A stretch of 64,000 nucleotides of DNA from Microbacterium suaedae (GTDB lineage: Bacteria; Actinomycetota; Actinomycetes; Actinomycetales; Microbacteriaceae). The DNA lies in the NCBI RefSeq assembly GCF_003254645.1, contig NZ_PNFD01000003.1, forward strand, positions 310,001 to 374,000, given 5' to 3'. Both the position numbers and the translations under genes were made by a program. Shown piece after piece: positions 9,158 through 17,793 of the stretch (its first letter is position 1; the number at the start of each line of letters is the position of its first letter). The notes under the pieces were generated by a model. It was not told the DNA's origin. It worked only from the letters and a program-made list of their open reading frames with translations, and did not search any database.

Positions 9158-9865
9158 ATGGATGCGCTGTTCTCCTTCCTCGGGAACTACTGGTGGCTCG
9201 CTTTCGTCTTCGGCGGCGCCATCGCCAGCGGCTTCGGCGCGCTCGGAAACTGGATGTCGAAGCAGTCGAAGCAGCGCCACAAGCAGCGGATCGAGATGAT
9301 GCGCGTCAAGGCCGAGCTGGCGCAGGCGTCATCCTCGACCGATCCCGAGGCGATCGCGGAGGCCGACGCGGCGAGCCGGTCGCAGCGCCTCGAACGGCTC
9401 ATGGACACGCACGACGAAGTGTCGCGGCGCTGGCTCGACTACGAGCTCGACACCGCCAAGCTCATCGCCTTCCCGACGATGAGCGATGGACGGGATCCGC
9501 ACACGGCGGCCTTCCTGCGGGCGAAGAAGGTCGCCGACGGGCTACGCCCCGAATCAGCCGACGCGCGCGTGGACGCCGAGACCTATGCGGAGTACCGCGA
9601 CGCGGTGCACGACTTCGAGGTCTCGTTCGACGTCGCCGAGCAGGAGGCCCGACGCGTGCGCGACTCGGGCTTCACCGAGGCTGAGCGGCAGCGGCTCTCG
9701 CGCGCCCAGCAGATGCTGAACGTCGCGGTCGACCAGTCAGCCACGGCCCCCGAGCGGCAGACGGCCTACCGCCGCGTGCGCGAAGAACTCGACGGACTCA
9801 TCGTGCTGTCCGACGCGGCCGAGGACGAGCTGAAGCATCGAGTGGCGGGCGAGCTCGAGGCGTGA
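9158..9865 (+). CDS. Membrane-anchored coiled-coil-rich hypothetical protein
   Basis: Two hundred and thirty-five residues. Residues 10-30 (NYWWLAFVFGGAIASGFGAL) form one transmembrane helix. The rest is cytoplasmic, rich in Arg, Glu and Ala, and strongly helical, with likely coiled coils near residues 35-95 and 155-230. I recognise no catalytic motif. It is transcribed with the same polarity as the small gene that follows but has its own -10 box. Function unknown. Confidence 0.7.
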   Translation: MDALFSFLGNYWWLAFVFGGAIASGFGALGNWMSKQSKQRHKQRIEMMRVKAELAQASSSTDPEAIAEADAASRSQRLERLMDTHDEVSRRWLDYELDTAKLIAFPTMSDGRDPHTAAFLRAKKVADGLRPESADARVDAETYAEYRDAVHDFEVSFDVAEQEARRVRDSGFTEAERQRLSRAQQMLNVAVDQSATAPERQTAYRRVREELDGLIVLSDAAEDELKHRVAGELEA

Positions 9866-9871
9866 GCCGTC

Positions 9872-9877
9872 TATCCT
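9872..9877 (+). promoter_or_regulatory. -10 box of a leaderless transcript
   Basis: TATCCT ends seven bases before the ATG at 9885. The intervening GGAGGGG touches the start codon and is too close to serve as an ordinary ribosome site. Confidence 0.35.
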
Positions 9878-9884
9878 GGAGGGG

Positions 9885-10388
9885 ATGAACGAGACTCCCG
9901 AGACGGCCGACCGCGCACGCACGCAGAAGGGCCGGGAGCGCTCGACGCCCCTCGCCTCGCTCGACGAGGCATTCCGGCAATATCGCACGCCTCCGGCCAA
10001 TCAGGTGCTCATCCGCCGCATCGTCGATAACACCGACGTCGCCGAGCTCATCGGCTTCGGCACCTACTTCCGGGTGAACCGGCGCGGCGGCGGTCCGGCG
10101 CTCGAGGTGCACGCGGGATATACGACCGGCTTCCGCTCGGAGAGCGACGCCGTCCGGCGCGCGGGTGAGGTCGAGCGCTGGCCGAGCCGGCGCTTCCAGG
10201 GCGCCTGGGGCATCACGCATCCCGAGGCCGAGGCGGTCGTCGAGAAGAAACCTGCCCGTCGCAGTCCGCGCCAGGCTTCGCCCCGACAGCCCGCACGCCC
10301 GTCCGCCCCGGAAAAGCCCGAGCCCATCTGCCCGACGTGCTTCATGGTTCTCCCTTCCACGGGCATCTGCGACACCTGCGACGCCTGA
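9885..10388 (+). CDS. Hypothetical protein with C-terminal zinc ribbon
   Basis: One hundred and sixty-seven residues. Residues 25-110 form a compact domain (ASLDEAFRQYRT, LIGFGTYFRVNRRGG, RFQGAWGITHP) with no relative I can name. A Pro/Arg-rich linker follows, then CPTC and CDTC some 13 residues apart at the extreme C-terminus, a zinc-ribbon arrangement. Such ribbons often mediate nucleic-acid or protein contacts. It sits 14 bp before the first of two 85-bp palindromic repeats. Confidence 0.65.
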   Translation: MNETPETADRARTQKGRERSTPLASLDEAFRQYRTPPANQVLIRRIVDNTDVAELIGFGTYFRVNRRGGGPALEVHAGYTTGFRSESDAVRRAGEVERWPSRRFQGAWGITHPEAEAVVEKKPARRSPRQASPRQPARPSAPEKPEPICPTCFMVLPSTGICDTCDA

Positions 10389-10402
10389 GCACAGCAGTCG
10401 GG

Positions 10403-10487
10403 CAACACAACGCAGTCAATCTGCAGCGGTACCCACGAGGGATGCCCCGTGCAGCGTTGCGGCGAGCGAATCGACTGCGTTGTGTTG
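10403..10487. repeat. 85-bp palindromic repeat, copy 1
   Basis: Terminal inverted repeats of 18 bp (CAACACAACGCAGTCAAT and its near-exact complement, one mismatch) enclose a 49-bp core that can itself fold (CACGaGGG against CCCcGTG). A second element with the same termini and exactly the same length lies at 11006-11090. Together they bracket the ASCH gene. This is the form expected of a non-coding palindromic mobile element of the REP or MITE kind. Confidence 0.7.
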
Positions 10488-10512
10488 GAGTCCTTCGTGG
10501 GAGGATGATCTG

Positions 10513-10980
10513 GTGACCGCCCCCGACATCACAGCCTTCTGGCGCGACGCCCGCGCCGCCGTGCCTTCCCTCCCCACGGATCCGCCCTCCGCCGACCGCG
10601 TGTGGGGCTTCGGTGCGACGCCCGAGCAGGCGGACGGGCTGCTCGCGCTCGTTCTCGCGGGAACGAAGACCGGCACGGCCGGGGCTCTGTGGGACTACGA
10701 AGCCGACGGAGAGCCGGTCACGCAGGTGGGCGAGCACGACGTGATCCTCGACGGATCCGGTGTGCCCCGGGCCGTGATCGAGAACACGTCGGTCGAGGTC
10801 GTGCCCTTCCGCGACGTCACCGCGGAGCACGCCTTCTCGGAGGGCGAGGACGACCGCACGCTCGCATCCTGGCGCCGGATCCACCAGGACTTCTTCACGC
10901 GCTACGCGAGCCACGACCGCGGCTTCCACGACGAGATGCCGATCGTGTGCGAGCGCTTCCGCGTGGTCTACGCCGCCTGA
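10513..10980 (+). CDS. ASCH-domain protein
   Basis: One hundred and fifty-five residues from the GTG at 10513, with GGAGG seven bases upstream. WGFGATPEQADGLLALVLAGTKTGTA and LWDYEADGEPVTQVGEHDVILD match the ASCH family (the COG4405 type), a PUA-like beta-barrel. Members have been proposed to bind RNA, and some bacterial ones are nucleotide or amide hydrolases; which applies here is not visible. The C-terminal RIHQDFFTRYASHDRGFHDEMPIVCERFRVVY is typical of the group. The gene is framed by two 85-bp repeats, each exactly 25 bp from the coding region. Confidence 0.85.
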   Translation: MTAPDITAFWRDARAAVPSLPTDPPSADRVWGFGATPEQADGLLALVLAGTKTGTAGALWDYEADGEPVTQVGEHDVILDGSGVPRAVIENTSVEVVPFRDVTAEHAFSEGEDDRTLASWRRIHQDFFTRYASHDRGFHDEMPIVCERFRVVYAA

Positions 10981-11005
10981 TCTCGGGGAAGCACCGAAGC
11001 GCCCG

Positions 11006-11090
11006 CAGCACAACGCAGTCAATCCGGCTCCGATCGTGCCGGTACACGGCGGGTCGCCGTGTGTGCCGCGAGATTGACTGCGTTGTGTTG
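11006..11090. repeat. 85-bp palindromic repeat, copy 2
   Basis: It has the same 18-bp ends as the element at 10403-10487 (CAGCACAACGCAGTCAAT, and ATTGACTGCGTTGTGTTG on the right) with one G-T wobble. The core differs from copy 1 but also folds: CGGTACACGGC pairs imperfectly with GCCGTGTGTGCCG. It begins 25 bp after the ASCH stop codon. Confidence 0.7.
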
Positions 11091-11109
11091 TCTGCGCCAC
11101 GCACAGGGC

Positions 11110-11163
11110 TTGACGGACTCTAGGTTCTGTGGTTCATTAGTCGAGTAATGAACCACAGAACCT
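11110..11163 (+). promoter_or_regulatory. Promoter and perfect 18-bp inverted-repeat operator of the GntR-ABC unit
   Basis: TTGACG at 11110-11115 is a near-consensus -35 box. Arms 11122-11139 and 11146-11163 (AGGTTCTGTGGTTCATTA and complement) are perfect over 18 bp around a 6-bp spacer, covering the -10 region. The repeat ends 15 bp before the regulator's GTG, so autorepression by the encoded YtrA-type GntR protein is the natural reading. Confidence 0.7.
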
Positions 11164-11178
11164 CGGAGGGGGTGTGAC

Positions 11179-11544
11179 GTGGACGAAGGCAAGCCGCTCT
11201 TCGTGCAGATCGCCGAGATGGTCGAGGACCAGATCGTCGATGGATCCCTCGCCGAGGAGGAGAAGGCTCCCTCGACGAACGAGATCGCCGCCTTCTCCCG
11301 CATCAATCCGGCGACGGCGGCGAAGGGCGTGAACCTCCTCGTCGACAAGGGCGTGCTCTACAAGCGCCGCGGCATCGGAATGTTCGTCGCCGTCGGCGCG
11401 CGGGAGCGCGTGCTCGCGGAGCGCCGCGCCGCCTTCGCCGACAGCTACATCGCTCCACTCATCGTCGAGGCCCGGAAGCTTGGTCTCGGGCCCGACGACG
11501 TCGTACAGCTCATCAGCGAGCATGCGACCTCCCAGACATCCTGA
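11179..11544 (+). CDS. GntR-family (YtrA-type) transcriptional repressor
   Basis: One hundred and twenty-one residues, GTG start behind CGGAGGGGG. PLFVQIAEMVEDQIVDGSL followed by STNEIAAFSRINPATAAKGV is the winged-helix DNA-binding domain of GntR proteins. The short C-terminal tail without a large ligand domain places it in the YtrA subgroup, whose members repress an adjacent ABC transporter and often respond to cell-envelope antibiotics. It heads a three-gene unit with the ATPase and permease that follow. The inducer is unknown. Confidence 0.9.
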   Translation: MDEGKPLFVQIAEMVEDQIVDGSLAEEEKAPSTNEIAAFSRINPATAAKGVNLLVDKGVLYKRRGIGMFVAVGARERVLAERRAAFADSYIAPLIVEARKLGLGPDDVVQLISEHATSQTS

Positions 11545-11566
11545 TCCGACCTCATTGGAGCCCCTC

Positions 11567-12481
11567 ATGGACCCCGTCATTCAGGTCCGCGACCTCACCA
11601 AGACGTACAAGGACACCACGGCGCTCGATCGTGTGAGCTTCGATATCGAGCGGAACACGATCTACGGCCTCCTAGGCCGCAACGGCGCCGGCAAGACGAC
11701 CGCGATGTCGATCCTCACCGCGCAGAACTTCGCGACGAGTGGATCCGTGCGCGTCTTCGGCGAGGATCCCTACGAGAACGCCCGCGTCCTCAGCCGCATC
11801 TGCTTCGTCCGCGAGAGCCAGAAGTACCCCGACGAGGCCAATGCGACGATCGCCTTCCGCACGGCGCGTCTGTTCTTCCCGAACTGGGATCAAGGCCTCG
11901 CTGAGGAGCTCATCGACGACTTCCAGCTGCCGATGAAGACCACGATCAAGAAACTGTCCCGCGGTCAGCTGTCCGCCGTCGGCGTCATCATCGGCCTCGC
12001 TTCGCGCGCCGAGATCACGTTCTTCGACGAGCCCTATCTGGGCCTCGATGCCGTCGCTCGACAGACGTTCTACGACCGCCTGCTCGCCGACTACGCCGAG
12101 CACCCGCGCACTGTCATCCTCTCGAGCCACCTGATCGACGAGATCTCGAACCTCATCGAGCGCGTGCTCGTGATCGACAAGGGGCGGATCCTCATGGACC
12201 AGTCGACCGACGAGGCGCGCGACCGCGCGACGAACCTCGTCGGCGAGCGCGATCTCGTCGAGCGTTTCATCGGATCCCACGAGGTGCTGCACCGAGAGAA
12301 CCTGGGCCGAACGGCATCGGTCACTTTCCTCGGCCAGCTCACCGACGCCGAGCGCCGCGAGGCGGGGAATCTCGGCCTCGAACTCGCTCCCGTCTCGCTG
12401 CAGCAGCTCATCGTTCGGATGACGCAGACGGGCGGCAGCCCCGCCACCGACTCCCCCGCACAGGAAGGAGCACTGCGATGA
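11567..12481 (+). CDS. ABC exporter ATP-binding protein of the YtrA-type unit
   Basis: Three hundred and four residues from the ATG at 11567, with TTGGAG eight bases upstream. GLLGRNGAGKTTAMSIL is the Walker A motif, LSRGQLSAVGV a divergent ABC signature, ITFFDEPYLGLD Walker B and LSSHLIDE the switch His. The about 80-residue C-terminal extension is typical of the antibiotic-resistance and lantibiotic-immunity exporter ATPases. Its stop overlaps the permease start (ATGA), so the two products should form one exporter. Substrate unknown. Confidence 0.92.
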   Translation: MDPVIQVRDLTKTYKDTTALDRVSFDIERNTIYGLLGRNGAGKTTAMSILTAQNFATSGSVRVFGEDPYENARVLSRICFVRESQKYPDEANATIAFRTARLFFPNWDQGLAEELIDDFQLPMKTTIKKLSRGQLSAVGVIIGLASRAEITFFDEPYLGLDAVARQTFYDRLLADYAEHPRTVILSSHLIDEISNLIERVLVIDKGRILMDQSTDEARDRATNLVGERDLVERFIGSHEVLHRENLGRTASVTFLGQLTDAERREAGNLGLELAPVSLQQLIVRMTQTGGSPATDSPAQEGALR

Positions 12482-13212
12482 CCACCGCCACCCCTCTCGA
12501 GGCGCTTCCCGACCGACGCGCCCTCGGCAGCCGCACTCTCAAGGTCGTGCGCCTGCACCTCATGAACACACAGTCTCTCGTGTGGGTTCCGCTGATGATC
12601 CTGGCCATCGCCGCGATCATCTCGGCTCTCATCTTCGCGATGATCCCGGGCGACGGGGTGAAGGTCGCGGGCGCTGGCAACGCGCCGATGTGGTACTTCC
12701 TGGCCCTCGGGATCCAGGCGATGACTCTCTCGTTCCCGTTCTCGCAGGCCATGAGCATCACGCGTCGCGAGTTCTTCCTCGGCACGATGATCGTCGGGGC
12801 GATCGGCGCCGCGATGATGGCGACGATCTTCCTCCTGCTCGCGGGCGTCGAGGTGCTCACGAACGGCTACGGCGTGAACGGGCGCGTCGCGTACCTCGAG
12901 TGGATCTTCGAGCCAGGCTGGGTCTCGGCATGGCTCTCGTACTTCACGGCGACGATCTTCCTCTTCGTCGTCGGGTTCTGGGCGGCCGTGATCTACCGGC
13001 GGTTCGGGTGGTTCGCCGTCACGGCGGTGTTCGCCCTGCTGGGCCTCGCCCTCATCATCGGACTCTTCGTCATCACGCGCACGGAATCGTGGCCGGCGGT
13101 GATGACGTGGTTCGCCGACGTCGGCGCCTTCGTGATCACCCTGATCGGGCTCGCCGTCGCGGCCGTCACGGCTACCGGCGCCTACGCCACCCTGCGCAGG
13201 ACGACGGTGTAG
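12478..13212 (+). CDS. ABC exporter permease of the YtrA-type unit
   Basis: Two hundred and forty-four residues with six predicted membrane helices, near residues 37-57, 75-95, 107-130, 150-172, 185-202 and 215-235. ATG overlaps the ATPase stop. It has no signal peptide and no recognisable substrate-binding loop, which fits small exporter permeases in GntR-controlled units. It meets the chorismate mutase gene tail to tail, with a long hairpin between them. Confidence 0.85.
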   Translation: MTTATPLEALPDRRALGSRTLKVVRLHLMNTQSLVWVPLMILAIAAIISALIFAMIPGDGVKVAGAGNAPMWYFLALGIQAMTLSFPFSQAMSITRREFFLGTMIVGAIGAAMMATIFLLLAGVEVLTNGYGVNGRVAYLEWIFEPGWVSAWLSYFTATIFLFVVGFWAAVIYRRFGWFAVTAVFALLGLALIIGLFVITRTESWPAVMTWFADVGAFVITLIGLAVAAVTATGAYATLRRTTV

Positions 13213-13225
13213 GGGTCACGCGAAT

Positions 13226-13283
13226 TGGGTCGCCAGAAAACGCCAGTGCAGCAGGCCGTGCACTGGCGTTTTTTGGCGACCCA
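13226..13283. terminator. 25-bp hairpin, probable bidirectional terminator
   Basis: Arms 13226-13250 and 13259-13283 pair over 25 positions with a single G-T wobble around an 8-nt loop. The arms contain AAAA and TTTTTT runs. It lies between two convergent genes, the exporter permease and the chorismate mutase, and can serve both. Confidence 0.65.
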
Positions 13284-13340
13284 CGGGTTTCGGCCGCCCC
13301 AATACGGACACGAACGCGCAGCGGGTCCGGCACGCGACGA

Positions 13341-13643
13341 TCAGTCCCGCTCTGCCGCCTGCTTGTGGTGCTGGATCACCTCTGCGACGACGAAGCGGAA
13401 CCACTTCTCCGCGAAGGCGGGGTCGAGCTCCGCGTCGTCGGCAAGCTGATGCAGCCGGGCGATCTGGCGCTCCTCACGGGCCGGGTCGCTCGGCGGCAGA
13501 TCGTGCGCGGCCTTGAGCTCGCCGACCTGCTTCGTGCAGCGAAAGCGCTCGGCGAGCATGAAGGTGAGCGCGGCGTCGATGTTGTCGATGCTCGCGCGCA
13601 GGCGCAGCAGAGTGGCCATAGGATCGTCGGACGCGTCGCTCAT
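13341..13643 (-). CDS. Chorismate mutase (AroQ type)
   Basis: One hundred residues from the ATG at 13643. LLRLRASIDNIDAALTFMLAERF, then CTKQVGELKA and REERQIARLHQLA, is the three-helix AroQ fold with the Arg, Lys and Glu residues that hold chorismate. It should convert chorismate to prephenate for phenylalanine and tyrosine synthesis. Length is that of a free-standing AroQ domain without a fused prephenate dehydratase or DAHP synthase; actinobacterial versions often depend on a complex with DAHP synthase. No signal peptide, so the enzyme is cytoplasmic. It stands alone. Confidence 0.88.
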   Translation of the reverse strand: MSDASDDPMATLLRLRASIDNIDAALTFMLAERFRCTKQVGELKAAHDLPPSDPAREERQIARLHQLADDAELDPAFAEKWFRFVVAEVIQHHKQAAERD

Positions 13644-13833
13644 GGAAACAGCGTATCGGGGCGACCCGACCATGCTCCGGGCGACGCAATCGACAGCGCG
13701 GAATCCCGACGAATGTGATGTCGAACTCGTCCCTCGATGTCGACCGTGATGACCCGACACCCGGTTCGGCGGATGACCCTCGAACGACTCCGCGCAGGGC
13801 CGCTCGGGGATCGCCGCTCAGACCGCGGAGACG

Positions 13834-16800
13834 TCAGGCCTTCCGCACCTTCGGCTCCGGCGCCGGGGGTGCGGTGGCCGCCGGTGTCTCGGCAAGGCGG
13901 TCGAGCGCTTCGGCGATCGCGCGGTCAAGCTGCGGATCCGCATCGCTGAAGAGCGCCGATGGATCGTGGATCACCTCGATGTCGGGGTCGACGCCGTGGT
14001 TCTCGACGCCCCAGTCCTTGCCTTCGAGCCAGAAGGCATAGCGCGGCTGCGTCACGCCCGTGCCGTCGACGAGGTCGAAGCGCCCGTCGATTCCGACGAC
14101 GCCGCCCCACGTGCGCGCACCCACGACAGGGCCGAGGCCGAGCGCCTGCGCGCGGGCGTTCACGATGTCGCCGTCGGATCCCGAGAACTCGTTCGCGACG
14201 AAGACGACGGGCCCGCGACGGGCGCGGTCGGGGTCGGGGATCATCTCGTCGTACTGCCGCGCCTGGCTCCAGGCGACCACCCGCGACATGAGACGCTCGA
14301 TCACGAGCTGGCTCGTGTGCCCTCCGCGGTTGTAGCGCACGTCGGCGATGATGCCCTCGGCCTGCGACGCCGTGCGGAGATCGCGGTGCAGCTGCGCCCA
14401 CCCGACGCTCATCATGTCGGGCACGTGCAGATAACCGAGCCGCCCGCCGCTCTTTCGAACAACGTACTCGTGCCGCGAGCGCACCCAGTCCTGATAGCGC
14501 AGCGCCTCCTCATCGCCGAGCGGTACGACGACGACGCGCCTGTCATCGGATCCGTCTCGCCGCAGCGTCAGCTCGACCGGTTTGTCGGCGGCGCCCACGA
14601 GCGAAGCGCCGGGGCCGAAGCTCGGGTCGACGTCGCGGCCGTCGATCTCGACGATCACATCGCCCTCACGCGCGCCGACGCCCGCCTGCCGGAGCGGGGA
14701 ACGCGCCCCGGGGTCGCTCGACTCGCCCGGCAGAATCCGGTCGATGCGCCACCCCTCCTCTGCGGGCGACAGCTCGGCGCCGAGGAAGCCGAGTCGCCGC
14801 GACTGATCGCCGAGCGGGGACGACGGCATCACGTACGCGTGCGACGTGTTGAGCTCGCCGACGTGCTCCCACAGCAGATCGACGAAGTCGTCGTGCGTGC
14901 GGACGAGATCCACGGCCTCGCGCCACCTCGCCGTGGCGGCCGCCCAGTCGACGCCGTCCATGTCTTCGCGCCAGAAGTGGTCGCGCATGATGCGGGCGTT
15001 CTCGTCGAACATCTGTCGCCATTCGGCGACGGGATCGAGCACGAAGCGCAAGCGCGTGAGATCGACCTTCACGGGGTCGTCGCCACCGTCGGCCTTGCGC
15101 GTGGCGCGGACGATCGAGACGTCTCCGTCCTTGCGGACGACGATGCGCTCGCCGTCTCCTGACACGGCGCAGCTGTCGATGCCCTCGACCACCGTCACCA
15201 CCTCGCGGTCGTCGAACGACCAGCGCTCGAGCCGATTGGGCTGTTTCTCGCCCGGCACGCCGGCGCGACGGGATCCGAGTACGCCAACATCGCTTCCCTC
15301 CGCGATCCAGGCGACGCCGCCCGCCGTCGCGACGAGGTCGCGGTACTCGGCCGAGGGCACGGGGAACGCGACGATCCGCTGCTCGGCGCCTTCGATGTCG
15401 AGATCGGGAGACTCCTGGACGCGCCGCTTCGCAGCCCCGTCCTTCTTCCCGCTGAATGCCCATCCGCTGGTACTGGGGCCGAACGGGGCCGGCTCGGTCG
15501 CCGACAGGGGCAGCAGCCACGGCCGGGTGGATCCCGAGAACGACAGATCGAACGCCTGCGCGTTGTACGACGGGTCGAAGGTGCGGTTCGACAAGAACAC
15601 GAGGTGCTTGCCGTCGCGCGTGAAGTCAGGCGAGTAGTCGTGGAACCGCCCATCGGTCACGCGCACGCCCTCGTCGTCGTTCGTCGTATCGGCGACCCAC
15701 AGCGCGTGCAGCTCGCCCTCACCGGCGGTCGGCTGTGACCACACGAGGTACCGCCCGTCAGGAGAGAAGCGCGGCGTGAGCGCCTCACCCTGGATCGAAC
15801 GGCCCACCTCCCGCGCCGTGCCGGCCTCGACGTCGATGACGCGCACCCAGCCGTCATGGGAGATCGCGGCGAGCCGTTCGCCCTTCGGATCGGCGGCGAG
15901 GTGCAGCACGCGCCCGAGCTGGCCCGTGAGGATCGGGAACGAGCCCGCGTCGCGGGTGCCGTCGGTCGCGGCGATCTCGACCGCGTCTTCGCCTTCGACG
16001 TCGGTGACGTACGCGACCCGCCCCGTGGATCCGAGAACAACGGGCTCGCGCACCCGCACTCCGGATTCGGCGCCGGGGAGCGCGCGGGCCGGGCCTTCGC
16101 GGTGGGTGAGCCAGAATGGCTTCCCACGCCACGCGACGACGCTGCCGCTCGCGCTGCGATCCGGTGCGATGTCGGTGAGGTTCTCGGTGGGATCGAGCAC
16201 GACCGGCTCGGGCGAGACCCCCGGCAGGACGAGGTCGATCGTCCGCGGCTGAGCGTCGAGGCCCTCGAGGATCCGGATCTGCCCACGGCTGTGCCACACG
16301 ATGCGCGTACCGTCGGTCGTCGCGTCTCGCACGTACCCCTCGGCTTCGTTCTGGAACGTGAGCTGGCGGGGCTCGCCCTCGCCCGGAGTGTCCCAGATCC
16401 AGAGATTCGCCTGCTCATCGGCCGCGTCGGGGAATCGGGCCGCCCGGTCGGAGACGAAGGCGAGCGCGTCGCCGATCCACATCGGGTCGACGATCGCGGC
16501 CTCGTCGCCCGCGAGGAGGCGAGCCCAGGATCGGTCCTTCCGCAGCCAGAGGCGCGGGGCCGTGCCGCCCCGATAGCGCTTCCACCACGCGGGCGGGCGG
16601 CTCCCCGGCGTCGTGAGCGCCGCGACGCCGTCGGACCGCAGGGCGACGCCCGATGCCATGCCCAGATCGAGGCGCTCCGTGCGCCCGTCGAGCGCAACCG
16701 TCTTCACGACCGTGTGGCGGATGTTCGCCTCGCCCGCGTTCGACGCGACGAGCACATCGCCCGACGTCGTCCAGCCGAGAAGCAGCAGGGACTGCCCGCC

Positions 16801-17052
16801 CCAGTAGGTCAGCCGGCGCACCTCGCTCGAGGCGACGTCGGCGACCATCAGCTCGGGGTGACCGTCGCGATGCGAGACGAAGGCAACGTGGGCTCCGTCG
16901 GGCGAGAACCGCGGTTGTCTGACCGGAGCGCGGTCGCTCGTGAGGCGCCACGCGCGGCCTCCGGAGACAGGGGCGATCCACACGTCGTCGGCGGCGATGA
17001 ACGTGAGGAGGTCGTCGTGGATGTGCGGGTATCGGAGATACGCGGATGCCAT
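13834..17052 (-). CDS. Tricorn-like protease (S41 family)
   Basis: The 1072 residues match tricorn protease in length and order: an N-terminal beta-propeller with repeated FSPDGAHVAFVS- and FTRDGKHLVFLSN-type blades (residues 1-650), then the helical C1 domain, a PDZ domain near 755-850 (LRQAGVGAREGDVIVEIDG), and the C2 catalytic domain. LNTSHAYV supplies the His (about 736) and NEFSGSDGD the nucleophile Ser and neighbouring Asp (about 956). Tricorn trims peptides released by the proteasome in the cytoplasm. There is no signal peptide. A TACCTT box six bases before the ATG suggests a leaderless transcript. Confidence 0.93.
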   Translation of the reverse strand: MASAYLRYPHIHDDLLTFIAADDVWIAPVSGGRAWRLTSDRAPVRQPRFSPDGAHVAFVSHRDGHPELMVADVASSEVRRLTYWGGQSLLLLGWTTSGDVLVASNAGEANIRHTVVKTVALDGRTERLDLGMASGVALRSDGVAALTTPGSRPPAWWKRYRGGTAPRLWLRKDRSWARLLAGDEAAIVDPMWIGDALAFVSDRAARFPDAADEQANLWIWDTPGEGEPRQLTFQNEAEGYVRDATTDGTRIVWHSRGQIRILEGLDAQPRTIDLVLPGVSPEPVVLDPTENLTDIAPDRSASGSVVAWRGKPFWLTHREGPARALPGAESGVRVREPVVLGSTGRVAYVTDVEGEDAVEIAATDGTRDAGSFPILTGQLGRVLHLAADPKGERLAAISHDGWVRVIDVEAGTAREVGRSIQGEALTPRFSPDGRYLVWSQPTAGEGELHALWVADTTNDDEGVRVTDGRFHDYSPDFTRDGKHLVFLSNRTFDPSYNAQAFDLSFSGSTRPWLLPLSATEPAPFGPSTSGWAFSGKKDGAAKRRVQESPDLDIEGAEQRIVAFPVPSAEYRDLVATAGGVAWIAEGSDVGVLGSRRAGVPGEKQPNRLERWSFDDREVVTVVEGIDSCAVSGDGERIVVRKDGDVSIVRATRKADGGDDPVKVDLTRLRFVLDPVAEWRQMFDENARIMRDHFWREDMDGVDWAAATARWREAVDLVRTHDDFVDLLWEHVGELNTSHAYVMPSSPLGDQSRRLGFLGAELSPAEEGWRIDRILPGESSDPGARSPLRQAGVGAREGDVIVEIDGRDVDPSFGPGASLVGAADKPVELTLRRDGSDDRRVVVVPLGDEEALRYQDWVRSRHEYVVRKSGGRLGYLHVPDMMSVGWAQLHRDLRTASQAEGIIADVRYNRGGHTSQLVIERLMSRVVAWSQARQYDEMIPDPDRARRGPVVFVANEFSGSDGDIVNARAQALGLGPVVGARTWGGVVGIDGRFDLVDGTGVTQPRYAFWLEGKDWGVENHGVDPDIEVIHDPSALFSDADPQLDRAIAEALDRLAETPAATAPPAPEPKVRKA

Positions 17053-17139
17053 GCGCTCAAGGTATCCCGGACCCCTGACACGGGAACAGAGCCCTGGGCC
17101 GCGAGTTCGGACCGGCGCGTCAGCCGGGCGGTACGGGCG

Positions 17140-17793
17140 TCACCGCAGGCCCGCGTCGTGCACTCGGCGCGCGAGCTGCACCCGATTGGCGGCGTCGAGC
17201 TTCGTGAAGAGGTGGGCGATGTGGGTCTTCACCGTCGCGACACCCATATACAGTTCGCCCGCGATCTCGGCGTTGCTCATCCCCCGCGCGACCGCGACCG
17301 CGACCTCTCGCTCCCGCTCCGTGAGCGATGCGGCGAGCTCGCGCGCGTTCGAGTCACCGCCCTGTCCACGCACGGCCGCGTGGATGAGCTGCGTCGTCAC
17401 GCTCGGCGACAGCATCGGCTCTCCGCGCGCGACGCGGTGGACGGCGTCGACGAGATCGGCGGGCGGGGTGTCCTTGAGCAGGAATCCGGCCGCCCCGTCG
17501 CGCAGCGCCGCGAGCACCATATCGTCGGTGTCGAAGGTCGTCAGCACGATCACACGTGTCGCGGATCCGCTCGCCGCTATCTCGCGTACGGCCGCGAGAC
17601 CGTCCATGACGGGCATGCGGATGTCCATGAGGGCGACGTCCGGTCGCTCGCGACGGATCAGGTCGACGCCCTCCCGCCCGTTCGCCGCCTCGCCCACCAG
17701 GCGGATCGATGGGTCGCCGCCGAGGATCATCGTCAGTCCGGCGCGCACGAGCGCATCATCATCGACGAGCACAACCCGCGTTTCCTCAGTCAC
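17140..17793 (-). CDS. NarL/LuxR-family response regulator
   Basis: Two hundred and seventeen residues from the GTG at 17793, which overlaps the kinase stop by eight bases and has GGAGGGGG upstream. The receiver domain shows VVLVDDDALVRAG (acidic pocket), ALMDIRMP (phospho-acceptor Asp) and VIVLTTFD. The C-terminal helix-turn-helix has LTEREREVAVAVARGMSNAEIAGELYMG then TVKTHIAHLFTKLD. It is cotranscribed with its sensor kinase and divergent from an ABC exporter, its likely target. Confidence 0.95.
   Translation of the reverse strand: MTEETRVVLVDDDALVRAGLTMILGGDPSIRLVGEAANGREGVDLIRRERPDVALMDIRMPVMDGLAAVREIAASGSATRVIVLTTFDTDDMVLAALRDGAAGFLLKDTPPADLVDAVHRVARGEPMLSPSVTTQLIHAAVRGQGGDSNARELAASLTEREREVAVAVARGMSNAEIAGELYMGVATVKTHIAHLFTKLDAANRVQLARRVHDAGLR

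Noticed and set aside
10403..11090. Insertion sequence around the ASCH gene
   Set aside because: No transposase is encoded between or next to the repeats and no target-site duplication is evident, so I call them palindromic repeats only.
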